The translations under genes and the position numbers were made by a program. This document shows, piece after piece, positions 7,548 through 14,092 of a stretch of DNA of 23,750 nucleotides. Origin of the DNA: a virus; the IMG/VR virus record IMGVR_UViG_3300048928_000138, positions 1-23,750 of that record; one strand, 5' to 3'. The stretch's first letter is position 1; each line of letters begins with the position of its first letter. The notes beneath the pieces were generated by a model. It was not told the DNA's origin. It saw only the letters and a program-made list of their open reading frames with translations, and searched no databases.

Positions 7548-7751
7548 TTAGGAGCTTATACCACAACGCCTTTGCAGCTCTTCGGATGACATTTCGTTGT
7601 GCCATTTCCACCTGGGCTCCAACTGCTCCCATAGCAAATCGCTCATACGCACGCCGTTGCTCTCCGCTATCGCCCGAAGGGTCGGCAGTCGAAGGATACG
7701 CCCACTGACAATAGTTTCCGCGATCTTTGGGTCAAAGGTCCAATTGTTCAT
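7548..7751 (-). CDS. Minus-strand moron in the head operon, unknown function (67 aa)
   Basis: The ATG at 7751 has a perfect GGAGG six bases upstream, strong evidence of a translated gene although it runs against the late operon. The gene fills exactly the gap between the gp10-like gene (stop at 7547) and the protease-scaffold start (7781). The product is Trp-rich (four Trp) and helical; residues 23-42 (LPTLRAIAESNGVRMSDLLW) look like a short helix-turn-helix or degenerate XRE-type segment, and two Cys-free charged helices follow except for one Cys near the end. I recognise no family. Position, orientation and its own translation signals mark it as a moron, possibly expressed from the prophage. 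A regulatory or superinfection role is speculation. Confidence 0.65.
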   Translation of the reverse strand: MNNWTFDPKIAETIVSGRILRLPTLRAIAESNGVRMSDLLWEQLEPRWKWHNEMSSEELQRRCGISS

Positions 7752-7780
7752 CTGATTCCTCCGCTGTGGAGACTGATATC

Positions 7781-8902
7781 ATGAAATTTGTAGATGCTGC
7801 ACCGATCTCGGGAACGAGACGGACCGAAGACGGCTATCTTGTCACGACTGCCCGCAGTGTTCGGACAGGCATCCAGTTGTATGCCGGTCAGGAAGTCGGC
7901 AGGCCTGATCTGACAGTTGTGCGAGTGTATCGCGATGCTGCCGAGGTTTTCGCACCTGACAGCTTGCAATCGTTCAGCCACGCGCCGGTAACGATCAATC
8001 ATCCGGATGAGTCTGTCACCGCGGACAACTGGAAAGAACTGTCTGCTGGTGAAGTCTCCACAGCCGCCAAGCAGGACGGCGACTGGATCATGTTGCCACT
8101 CATCCTGAAGGATAAGAAGGCAATTGACGCAGTGGAGCAGGGGAAGCGTGAGCTTTCCGCTGGCTATACCTGCAATCTGGACTGGACAGCTGGCACCACA
8201 GCGGACGGTCAGGCTTACGACGCTCAACAGCGCGACATCAAAATCAATCACTTGGCCCTCGTTGATAGAGCGAGAGCCGGTTCACAAGCTCGCATCGGTG
8301 ACGGTGCGTCATGGGGCGCCATGCCCGTTCAACAGGACAGCAATAAGGAGAAATCCATGTCCGATAAGCCACTGAAGACGGTCACCGTTGACGGGCTCTC
8401 GATCGAGGTTACCGATCAGGGCGCACAGGTGATTACCAAACTCCAGAAGCAGATTGCAGATGCCGATGCGGCTCAGACCAAGCTGGTTTCTGATCATAAA
8501 GCAGCGATCGACGCCAAAGACGGCGAGATTGCCAAGAAGGACGCCGAGATTGACGACCTCAAGGGCAAGGTGCTTGACGGCGCTGCTCTTGATGCCGCCG
8601 TGCAGGCCCGTGGCGATCTCGTCGTTAAGGCCAAGGCTATCGCGCCAGACGTGAAGACTGACGGTCTGTCCGACGCTGCTATCCGCAAAGCTGTTGTTGT
8701 GTCCAAGCTGGGCGATGGCATGGCCGACAAGGGCGACGCGTATATCGATGCTCGCTTCGACATTCTCGCCGAGGATGCAGCAGGCACCGAACAGCTGCGC
8801 GGCGCAATCACTCACATCAAACCGGTCGGTGACGCTGCCAAGGTCACGAATGACGCTTATTCCAAGAGCGTTGACGACCTCAATTCATGGCGCAACCAGT
8901 AA
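7781..8902 (+). CDS. DUF2213 head maturation protease fused to scaffold
   Basis: The 373-aa product joins two parts. Residues 1-175 match DUF2213, thought to be a capsid maturation protease: H74 (TINHPDE), S126 (RELSAGYTCNL) and H157 (KINHLALVDRARAG) are candidate catalytic residues. Residues 193-373 are charged, Ala/Lys/Asp-rich and include a coiled coil (QIADADAAQTKLVSD onward), typical of internal scaffold that the protease would later digest. The ATG at 7781 has GGAG nine bases upstream; an in-frame extension to 7727 overlaps the minus-strand moron and lacks a site. It precedes the cement and capsid genes. The protease role is from family knowledge; catalysis is not proven here. Confidence 0.85.
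   Translation: MKFVDAAPISGTRRTEDGYLVTTARSVRTGIQLYAGQEVGRPDLTVVRVYRDAAEVFAPDSLQSFSHAPVTINHPDESVTADNWKELSAGEVSTAAKQDGDWIMLPLILKDKKAIDAVEQGKRELSAGYTCNLDWTAGTTADGQAYDAQQRDIKINHLALVDRARAGSQARIGDGASWGAMPVQQDSNKEKSMSDKPLKTVTVDGLSIEVTDQGAQVITKLQKQIADADAAQTKLVSDHKAAIDAKDGEIAKKDAEIDDLKGKVLDGAALDAAVQARGDLVVKAKAIAPDVKTDGLSDAAIRKAVVVSKLGDGMADKGDAYIDARFDILAEDAAGTEQLRGAITHIKPVGDAAKVTNDAYSKSVDDLNSWRNQ
8357..8902 (+). CDS. Nested in-frame scaffold protein (probable internal start)
   Basis: Inside the protease-scaffold gene, codon 193 is an ATG preceded by AAGGAG with six bases between, a better ribosome site than that of the full-length gene. It lies exactly at the boundary between the DUF2213 domain and the coiled-coil scaffold. 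Initiation here would give a free 181-aa scaffold (MSDKPLKTVTVDGL...) in the same frame, like lambda Nu3 nested in C. Capsid assembly often needs more scaffold than protease, which such a start would supply. Inferred from sequence only. Confidence 0.65.
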   Translation: MSDKPLKTVTVDGLSIEVTDQGAQVITKLQKQIADADAAQTKLVSDHKAAIDAKDGEIAKKDAEIDDLKGKVLDGAALDAAVQARGDLVVKAKAIAPDVKTDGLSDAAIRKAVVVSKLGDGMADKGDAYIDARFDILAEDAAGTEQLRGAITHIKPVGDAAKVTNDAYSKSVDDLNSWRNQ

Positions 8903-8916
8903 GGAGGGCCGAGAAC

Positions 8917-9390
8917 ATGGCACTTACTTTCAAGGAAAATCTCGCCGCCTTTGCTGTTGGCCGTCGCGTCAACATGGAAGAGTGGAACGCTATCACGCGT
9001 ACACTTGAAGGCACCACGGCGCTCGGCTTTGGCGTTCCGGCTGTTGCAGGTACAGGAGCACATAGCTGTGTTCCACTCACTGCTGCAGATCAGAATGTCC
9101 TCGGCATCACTGAGGCCAGTGTGGTTCTGCCACGCCCCGGCGATCAGTACGCTCAGTATGACAACGTAGCGATCTGCGAAAGCGGCGTTATCGGCGTCCT
9201 GCTTGGCGCAAACGTCGCCAAGGGAGCTCAGGCTCGCTTCAATACTGCAAACGGCACTTGGACCGGTGCGGCTGCTTCGGCAACCGTTCTGACCATTCCC
9301 GGCGCGCAGTTTGAAGAGGCTGGCACTTCCGGCGCAGTCGGCGCAGTCCGCTACCGCCGTCCGATCCCATCTCTCGCAACTGGAGCTTAA
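8917..9390 (+). CDS. Capsid cement/decoration protein
   Basis: A 157-aa beta-rich, Gly/Ala/Val-rich protein placed directly before the major capsid gene, the usual place for the DUF2190/Gp24-like structural cement protein that coats and stabilises the head. Features include RRVNMEEWNAITRTLEG near the N-terminus and the GVLLGANVAKGAQARFN segment, which resembles DUF2190 beta repeats. The ATG at 8917 is chosen for AAGGAGG just upstream; ten residues of upstream extension would overlap the previous gene's end. Four bases separate its stop from the capsid start. Confidence 0.75.
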   Translation: MALTFKENLAAFAVGRRVNMEEWNAITRTLEGTTALGFGVPAVAGTGAHSCVPLTAADQNVLGITEASVVLPRPGDQYAQYDNVAICESGVIGVLLGANVAKGAQARFNTANGTWTGAAASATVLTIPGAQFEEAGTSGAVGAVRYRRPIPSLATGA

Positions 9391-9393
9391 ACG

Positions 9394-10380
9394 ATGAACC
9401 AGCTCGTTAATGACGCACAGGCGCTGGCCTTCGTTCAGGGTCAGGCTTACAAAGTCAATCAGACCATTTATGAGACGCGCTATCCCGATTGGGACTTTGG
9501 CCGTCTGGTCTTTGTTGACACGTCTGGTCCTGCATGGGCGCCGGGCATCCTCACTTACACGTCTGACCTCTCGGGCCGTGCAAACTGGCAGTCTGGTTAT
9601 GCCAAGGATATTCCTCTGGCTGATGTCTCTCAGGACATGCAGACCAAGAATTTCCATCTGGCTGCTATCGGCTATCAGTACAACATCGAAGAAGTGAACA
9701 CGGCTATTCAGATCGGCGGCAGCCTGTCTGATCGTCGTGCTCGTGCCGCTCGATTGGCGTACACCAAGTTCATGTACGATCTGACGCTTAAGGGATCTGC
9801 TGAAAAGGGTCTTGGCGGTCTGATCAACTATCCTGGTGTTCCGGTTGTCGCCATCCCTGCGGATGGTACCGGTGGCGTAACCTATTGGGTGAACTCTGCC
9901 GGCGTTGGCACAAAGACACCGGCCCAGATTGTTCGTGATATCAATCTGCTGCTTCAGGGCATCAGTCTGGCAACCTTTGAAGCGGAAATGGCAGATACTG
10001 TCCTTCTGCCTGTTGAAGCCTTCAACTACATCGCTGCGACTCCGTATGCCGCTACAACGATGGAAACTATCCTGTCGTTCATCCAGCGTACGAACATCTA
10101 CACGATGCAGACTGGGCGTCCTTTGACGATCCGGACGGTTCGTGAGCTTGGTACTGCTGGTGTTGCACCTTCTGCTGGCACTGGCCGTATCGTCGCTTAC
10201 AAGAACGATCAGGAATATGTGAAGCTTCACCTTCCGATGCCTCACCAGTTCCTGCCTGTTTATCAGGATGGTCCTCTGAATTGGGCTGTTCCGGGCATCT
10301 TCCGTACCGGTGGCGTTGAGCTGCTTACCACGGCAGCTTTCCGCTACGGCGACGGCATCAGCCAGCCACCAGCAGCTTAA
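9394..10380 (+). CDS. Major capsid protein, DUF2184 type
   Basis: The 328-aa protein forms the icosahedral shell. It resembles the DUF2184 capsid family: a helical N-terminus, YAKDIPLADVSQD, a long central part with GYQYNIEEVNTA, RAARLAYTKFMYDLTLKG and GLGGLINYPGVP, and a C-terminal VPGIFRTGGVELLTTAAFRYGDG-type end (split here for length). There is no obvious N-terminal delta domain, in agreement with scaffold being supplied by the separate DUF2213 fusion. An intrinsic terminator follows within ten bases of the stop, as is common after capsid genes. Confidence 0.9.
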   Translation: MNQLVNDAQALAFVQGQAYKVNQTIYETRYPDWDFGRLVFVDTSGPAWAPGILTYTSDLSGRANWQSGYAKDIPLADVSQDMQTKNFHLAAIGYQYNIEEVNTAIQIGGSLSDRRARAARLAYTKFMYDLTLKGSAEKGLGGLINYPGVPVVAIPADGTGGVTYWVNSAGVGTKTPAQIVRDINLLLQGISLATFEAEMADTVLLPVEAFNYIAATPYAATTMETILSFIQRTNIYTMQTGRPLTIRTVRELGTAGVAPSAGTGRIVAYKNDQEYVKLHLPMPHQFLPVYQDGPLNWAVPGIFRTGGVELLTTAAFRYGDGISQPPAA

Positions 10381-10387
10381 TATGATT

Positions 10388-10418
10388 GGGCCGGGGTAAT
10401 TCCTCGGCCCTTTCTCTT
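10388..10418 (+). terminator. Intrinsic terminator after the capsid gene
   Basis: A 9-bp stem with one G-T wobble (GGGCCGGGG 10388-10396 with CCTCGGCCC 10402-10410), a TAATT loop and TTTCTCTT form a terminator seven bases past the capsid stop. The T tract is interrupted, so partial read-through to the connector genes is likely. This would give more capsid mRNA than downstream mRNA. Confidence 0.7.
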
Positions 10419-10433
10419 GGAGAGGAAGGCGAA

Positions 10434-10811
10434 ATGATCACAATTAAGAACAGGACAAATAGTCCATACGATTTGCCGACCACAGCGGGGTTTGCTCGTC
10501 TTCCTGCTTTCGGTGAAGTTTCTCGGCCAACCGCAGATGAGCCGGGTGAGTTTGAACCGACGTATGTTGATATCCTCGAAGCCAGCATGGTTGTCGAAGT
10601 CATTCGCGATGCGACACCATCTGCTGAACTTGTCGGCAATTGGCAGAACGGCAAGCCTGTTACAGCAAAGAATGAAAAGGCGACCAACGAGGTTGATCCG
10701 GAACTTGCCAAGCTTCGTCAGGACTATAAGGAACTGACTGGCAAGAAGTTCTTCCACAAGTGGGATGTTGCGGAACTGCAGAAGCGGATCGACGCTGCAC
10801 TGGCAGGTTGA
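10434..10811 (+). CDS. Hypothetical head-tail junction protein (125 aa)
   Basis: The N-terminal half (MITIKNRTNSPYDLPTTAGF...) looks like a small beta domain; the C-terminal half (from about residue 80, EVDPELAKLRQDYKELTGKK) is a charged helical segment resembling the short helix-extension-helix ends seen in some phage head proteins. The ATG at 10434 follows GAGAGGAAGG. It lies between the capsid gene and the DUF4054-like connector, where small accessory head or adaptor proteins are usual. Function is inferred only from position. Confidence 0.65.
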   Translation: MITIKNRTNSPYDLPTTAGFARLPAFGEVSRPTADEPGEFEPTYVDILEASMVVEVIRDATPSAELVGNWQNGKPVTAKNEKATNEVDPELAKLRQDYKELTGKKFFHKWDVAELQKRIDAALAG

Positions 10812-10813
10812 TT

Positions 10814-11287
10814 ATGGCTTATGAAGCCCTCACACCCGCTCGTTTCAAACAGATGAAGCCACAGTTTGCCGCAGTCGATGATGCTGTCGTGCAGGGCTAT
10901 ATCGACATGGCATCGGTCTTTATCGATCAGTCATGGCCCGAAAAGCTATTCGAACAGGGTTGGATCGCCTACACATGTCACCTGATGACCATGGACGGCC
11001 TAGGAACGGACGCAGAGAGCCGTTCAGAGGCTTCCGGGCGCTCTCAGTATCAATCCATCAAGTCAGGTGAATTGACGCTCACACGCTTCCAGAAGGCCGC
11101 AGGCGATATGAATTATGGCGACTGGTTATCCCAGACCAAGTGCGGCGCTTACTTCTTCCAGCTTCTCAAGATGGTCAAGGGCGGTCCGCGTGTTGCTATC
11201 GGCGCAATCGGCGGCTGTTCGTCTGGCTATGCGAAAGATTGGCAAGGTCCGGCTTATGGCTGGCCCGGTGTCTTCGGAGGTCTGTGA
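10814..11287 (+). CDS. DUF4054-like head-tail connector
   Basis: The 157-aa protein begins MAYEALTPARFKQMKPQFAA and continues DAVVQGYIDMASVFIDQSW and WIAYTCHLMTMDGLG, the helical pattern of DUF4054 proteins, which act as adaptors below the portal. The C-terminal part is Gly-rich (GGPRVAIGAIGGCSSG). The ATG at 10814 starts two bases after the previous stop. Its TGA overlaps the next ATG. Position among neck genes supports the assignment. Confidence 0.8.
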   Translation: MAYEALTPARFKQMKPQFAAVDDAVVQGYIDMASVFIDQSWPEKLFEQGWIAYTCHLMTMDGLGTDAESRSEASGRSQYQSIKSGELTLTRFQKAAGDMNYGDWLSQTKCGAYFFQLLKMVKGGPRVAIGAIGGCSSGYAKDWQGPAYGWPGVFGGL

Positions 11288-11676
11288 TGGCTGGCCTTCT
11301 CGACACTGACGACATTCAGCAGCTGTTCGGGGATGTCTTTGGAGACATATTTGGCTCCGGCCAGTTAATCACTGTCACGATGGTGCGCGGCCCCGGTGGC
11401 GTTCAAATCCCGCAGGAAACCTCAGTTGCTTGCAGGGTGCAGGTTGATCGTTGTGATGAAGCGATGCGCCAGTCAGCAGGATACACCGCTGAGGACGTTA
11501 AGCTGCTGGTATTGCAGGCCGGGATCGCGATTGTGCCAGACAGTGACAGCATTGTCGTGGCGCGTGGTCAGAGATGGAAAGCCAAAAGCGTTCGATCAGA
11601 TCCTGCCAGTTCGTATTGGATTATCCACGGCACCAAGGACAACTCTACGGAGGAAGACGATGGCCAAGAAGATTAA
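11287..11676 (+). CDS. Putative head-closure/neck protein (129 aa)
   Basis: After an acidic helical start (MAGLLDTDDIQQLFGDVFGD) comes a beta-rich body with VACRVQVDRCDEAMRQSAGY, a middle strand LLVLQAGIAIVPDSDS and a VVARGQRWKAKSVRSDPASS end. The 'G.RW.v..V..DPA...W' ending resembles small head-tail joining proteins whose beta-barrel closes the head. It lies between the connector and tail-terminator genes. The start is a TGATG overlap; longer in-frame starts run into the preceding gene. The role is inferred from position and this weak pattern. Confidence 0.65.
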   Translation: MAGLLDTDDIQQLFGDVFGDIFGSGQLITVTMVRGPGGVQIPQETSVACRVQVDRCDEAMRQSAGYTAEDVKLLVLQAGIAIVPDSDSIVVARGQRWKAKSVRSDPASSYWIIHGTKDNSTEEDDGQED

Positions 11677-11902
11677 AGAGGTTGCCACGCAGCCCTCCAG
11701 CCGGTGGTTTCAGGTGACGGGCGAACGGTTTGATTGGAAGCCTAAGCCCAACGTTATGATCACATTTCCGCATGGATCGATTGGTTATCGTCCTTTAGCC
11801 TGCATCGAAGCCGGTCTTTCACTTGGCCTGATCAATGTCATTGAAAAGCCAGACGGTTACTCGGTCGATAAGGCCGGGAATGTGGTGCGCGATGGCAGTT
11901 GA
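11660..11902 (+). CDS. Small hypothetical neck-region protein (80 aa)
   Basis: The ATG at 11660 has GGAGG seven bases upstream and overlaps the preceding gene's end by 17 bases. The product is basic and beta-type (SRWFQVTGERFDWKPKPN, then PHGSIGYRPLACIEAGLSLG), with no membrane segment or known motif. Its own stop overlaps the next gene by 11 bases, so it is embedded in a chain of coupled genes and is surely phage-encoded. Small proteins in this position often have no known role. Confidence 0.65.
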   Translation: MAKKIKEVATQPSSRWFQVTGERFDWKPKPNVMITFPHGSIGYRPLACIEAGLSLGLINVIEKPDGYSVDKAGNVVRDGS

Positions 11903-12335
11903 TCTTTCCAGACCTCTTAAGGCTGCGATTGTTGACCACCTCTTTGCCGACGCTCGTTTGACATCTCTCGTGCCTGCTGATCGCATCTATGCGATGTCAC
12001 CTCCAGCAAGCCCAAAGTGGCCATTTGTTAGGTACGGCAGCCCGATAGCTTCGCCATACGAAGCCACATGCTGGAATGGCGCAACCGTAACAGTCACACT
12101 CCATGCGTTCGCGGAAACGAAAAAAGCCACGTCAACAGGCCCATTCTATGCGGGTGAGGATAGGGCGCTCGATATAGCCGCCGCGATAGTGAAAGCCATG
12201 GAGAAATTCGATCCTGACGGCCTAGACATTATCGAGTGCGAATGGACAGGCACACAGTGCGTAAAAGATAACGACGAAGCCGATCAATGGCATTCGTGGT
12301 GTCAGTTTTCGATAACGGTCATTCAGCCCCAATAA
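11892..12335 (+). CDS. DUF3168-like tail terminator/completion protein
   Basis: The 147-aa product fits DUF3168: LKAAIVDHLFADARLTSLVP at the N-terminus, DRIYAMSPPASPKWPFVRYG, a beta core (TVTVTLHAFAET) and AIVKAMEKFD before the C-terminal strands. Members cap the tail tube and join it to the head. The ATG at 11892 is inside the previous gene's end. It is the last gene before a terminator and the tail-tube gene, the usual place for this family. Confidence 0.85.
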   Translation: MAVDLSRPLKAAIVDHLFADARLTSLVPADRIYAMSPPASPKWPFVRYGSPIASPYEATCWNGATVTVTLHAFAETKKATSTGPFYAGEDRALDIAAAIVKAMEKFDPDGLDIIECEWTGTQCVKDNDEADQWHSWCQFSITVIQPQ

Positions 12336-12363
12336 GCATTAATCATTCAACCAGCCATGACGC

Positions 12364-12390
12364 CGCGCCGACTAGGTGACGGCGCGTTTT
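12364..12390 (+). terminator. Intrinsic terminator before the tail tube gene
   Basis: A perfect 7-bp GC stem (CGCGCCG 12364-12370 with CGGCGCG 12380-12386), a 9-nt loop and TTTT at 12387-12390. It separates the head/neck operon from the tail tube gene. Transcription past it needs read-through, antitermination or a further promoter; no clear promoter is seen in the 20 bases left before the next ATG. Confidence 0.7.
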
Positions 12391-12409
12391 GTTATGGAAA
12401 GGAAAACCC

Positions 12410-13153
12410 ATGGCACGAGAAAAGTATTCCGTTAAATTTGGTCAGCAGCAGCTCCTCATCGGTCCTGTCGTCAACGACAACGACAGTGTTCCGCCAGCAG
12501 GTTCGATCTTTTCCGCTCCTTGTGGCATCACAGGTCTGACCCGTGCGGTGACTACCAACACAAATGATGTCGCTCTGCCGCCTTGCGATGATCCTGAGGC
12601 CGTGATCTGGCTGGGCATCGACGCCGTTTCCAAGCGCATGACACTCACCTTCACCGGAACGCTTGCTGATGTGGCTCTCCCTGTCTGGGACGATTATTCG
12701 ATGAACGGCGATATGCGCTGGGTTCGTTGGTATCGCAATATCGGCGCTCCTAATCAGGGATATTGGGAAGGCCCGGCTTTGCTCACCGAGTATTCCGAAG
12801 AGAGCTCGGATCGTGGCCGCTATACGAACTCCGGCACAGTCATTTTCGATGGCCAGCCCGATTGGGTATCTATCCCGCCAGCGCCTAGCGTTACTTCTGG
12901 CGTTGCCATCCCGACAACGGCGCCCGTTCAGTCTGCTGCATTTGCTGCCACGCCTGGAACATATACCGGCACACCGTCGCTCGTTTACCAGTGGTTTGCG
13001 AATAACGTTGCAATCGCTGGTGCCACTACAGCCAGCTACACCCCGGCTGCAGGTGATGTAGATAAACGCCTGCATGTGGTTGAAACAGCAACAAATGCTT
13101 CCGGCTCCATCAATACGAAGTCGGACCAGTCTCTGCCAGTTATAGCGGCTTGA
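12410..13153 (+). CDS. Major tail tube protein with C-terminal Ig-like domain
   Basis: Forms the hollow tail shaft. The N-terminal 150 residues are the tube domain (beta-rich, with VIWLGIDAVSKRMTLTFTGT). From about residue 157 an Ig-like domain follows: PSVTSGVAIPTT, YTGTPSLVYQWFANNVAIAG, ATTASYTPAAGDVDKRLHVV and ETATNASGS. Such appended Ig-like domains decorate tail or capsid surfaces and are thought to bind cell-surface glycans weakly. The ATG at 12410 has GGAAAGGAAAA upstream. The position between the tail terminator and chaperone genes is canonical. An intrinsic terminator lies just upstream. Confidence 0.85.
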   Translation: MAREKYSVKFGQQQLLIGPVVNDNDSVPPAGSIFSAPCGITGLTRAVTTNTNDVALPPCDDPEAVIWLGIDAVSKRMTLTFTGTLADVALPVWDDYSMNGDMRWVRWYRNIGAPNQGYWEGPALLTEYSEESSDRGRYTNSGTVIFDGQPDWVSIPPAPSVTSGVAIPTTAPVQSAAFAATPGTYTGTPSLVYQWFANNVAIAGATTASYTPAAGDVDKRLHVVETATNASGSINTKSDQSLPVIAA

Positions 13154-13161
13154 GGTGATTG

Positions 13162-13557
13162 ATGAGCAGCCCAAACTTAAAGGCTGAGGTTATTCTGACG
13201 TGGGGTGACGGGGACTACCTGTTCGCCCTGCGTGGGAAAGAAATCGAAGAGCTGGAACATCAGTGCGGCAAAGTCGGTGTAGGCGCTATTTATCAGCGTG
13301 TCGTGATGGGCGTCTGGTTTTGGGGTGATCTTTACCACATCATCAGGCTGGGCTTAATCGGAGGAGGTACAGGCGCGGTCGAAGCAAAGCGACTTGTTGA
13401 TATGTATGTCGGCAAAGAAAAAGCGTCTATTCCATTGGTGACCGGTCCTAACAGCCCCGAAACCGTTGCTCAAGCAATTCTCAATGCTGCGTTTCACGGC
13501 GTCGGAGAGATTAACTCGGGGGAGCCGAAAGCCGGGGAAGCCCCGGCGACCGCATAG
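13162..13557 (+). CDS. Tail assembly chaperone, GTA gp10-like (G-type)
   Basis: The 131-aa product fits the GTA/Phage_TAC_11 type of chaperone that coats the tape measure protein during tail assembly: LTWGDGDYLFALRGKEIEEL, then a helical middle and RLGLIGGGTGAVEAKRLVDM, with the conserved GLIGGG. The end (from about residue 110) is a Gly/Pro/Ala/Glu-rich linker that stops at TAG 13555-13557. The ATG at 13162 follows GAGGTG; a TTG one codon earlier is possible. A -1 frame continues past its stop (see next feature), as in gpG/gpGT of lambda. Confidence 0.85.
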   Translation: MSSPNLKAEVILTWGDGDYLFALRGKEIEELEHQCGKVGVGAIYQRVVMGVWFWGDLYHIIRLGLIGGGTGAVEAKRLVDMYVGKEKASIPLVTGPNSPETVAQAILNAAFHGVGEINSGEPKAGEAPATA

Positions 13558-13769
13558 AGTTCGGCTCATATCGAGCGGCTTTCGTCCGCGCAGGTGTCGA
13601 TCCAAGAGCGATTGACACTATGAGCATGTACGAGATCGTGAGCACGAATGTTGCTCTTCAGAAAATGGATAAGAAGCAAATGCCTCAAGTCACGGACGAA
13701 GACTGGGCAGAAGCTGAAGCTATGCTTGCTTCCGTGACGATAAACGATCCATCGGTCCAAATTGGATAG
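13515..13769 (+). CDS. Tail chaperone C-terminal extension, probably by -1 frameshift (T part)
   Basis: In the -1 frame relative to the chaperone gene, the last in-frame stop is TAA 13512-13514 and the frame then stays open to TAG 13767-13769. Its first ATG is 13620, well inside the conserved-looking part, which begins about 13557 (IEFGSYRAAFVRAGVDPRAI, then DTMSMYEIVSTNV). No usable start precedes that, so fusion by -1 slippage is the simplest reading, giving a G-T protein. A run of five G at 13518-13522 is the best slippery candidate, allowing the Gly tRNA on GGG to re-pair one base back; it is not a classic X-XXY-YYZ heptamer. Position between chaperone and tape measure is exactly where such products lie. 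Confidence 0.7.
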   Translation, partial: LGGAESRGSPGDRIEFGSYRAAFVRAGVDPRAIDTMSMYEIVSTNVALQKMDKKQMPQVTDEDWAEAEAMLASVTINDPSVQIG

Positions 13770-13793
13770 AGTACAGATAACTCTAAACGCGGA

Positions 13794-14081
13794 CTAATGA
13801 ATCCATTCTATAGTATCGCAGTTGCGAACCACGATTTTCGTCAATTGGGCCTCATCGTTCTTGTTGGGCCGCGTACTATAAAACGGACCGCAGAACGATC
13901 GAACTTTTTTCGTTTCATATGATCCCGCTGGCGCGAACTTATGAAGTCGTTTCGTTGCGCCATCTTCGATTGCCTTGGTCTGATGCTTCTCACTGCCTTG
14001 CGCGGCAGAAGCCAAGTATATGCCAGCCGCTGTTATCGCAGCGCCAGCCGTAGCCATCGAGAATTTTAACCAGTTACCCAA
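13794..14081 (-). CDS. Minus-strand moron encoding a small exported protein (95 aa)
   Basis: A TTG start at 14081 has AGGGGG six bases upstream, read on the minus strand. The product has a short polar N-terminus (MGNWLKF), a hydrophobic helix (about residues 8-27, with AAITAAGIYLASAAQ) and a basic, polar exterior part with two Cys (C64 and C88 approximately), so it is probably exported or membrane-anchored. An ATG eight codons later lacks a ribosome site. The gene lies opposite to the late operon between the tail chaperone and the tape measure gene, with only 11 bp between its start and the tape measure ATG. Superinfection exclusion or cell-surface change is a plausible moron role but is inference. 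Confidence 0.6.
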   Translation of the reverse strand: MGNWLKFSMATAGAAITAAGIYLASAAQGSEKHQTKAIEDGATKRLHKFAPAGSYETKKVRSFCGPFYSTRPNKNDEAQLTKIVVRNCDTIEWIH

Positions 14082-14092
14082 GTGAGCCCCCT

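Noticed and set aside
8857-10245. A 462-codon open frame on the minus strand opposite the cement and capsid genes
   Set aside because: It is antisense to two well-supported structural genes. The translation is rich in Arg, Ser and Cys with no domain, and the openness follows from codon bias on the plus strand.
12392-13174. A 260-codon minus-strand frame opposite the tail tube gene
   Set aside because: Its product is low-quality (Arg/Ile/Cys-rich, no motif) and the plus-strand tail tube gene explains the region.
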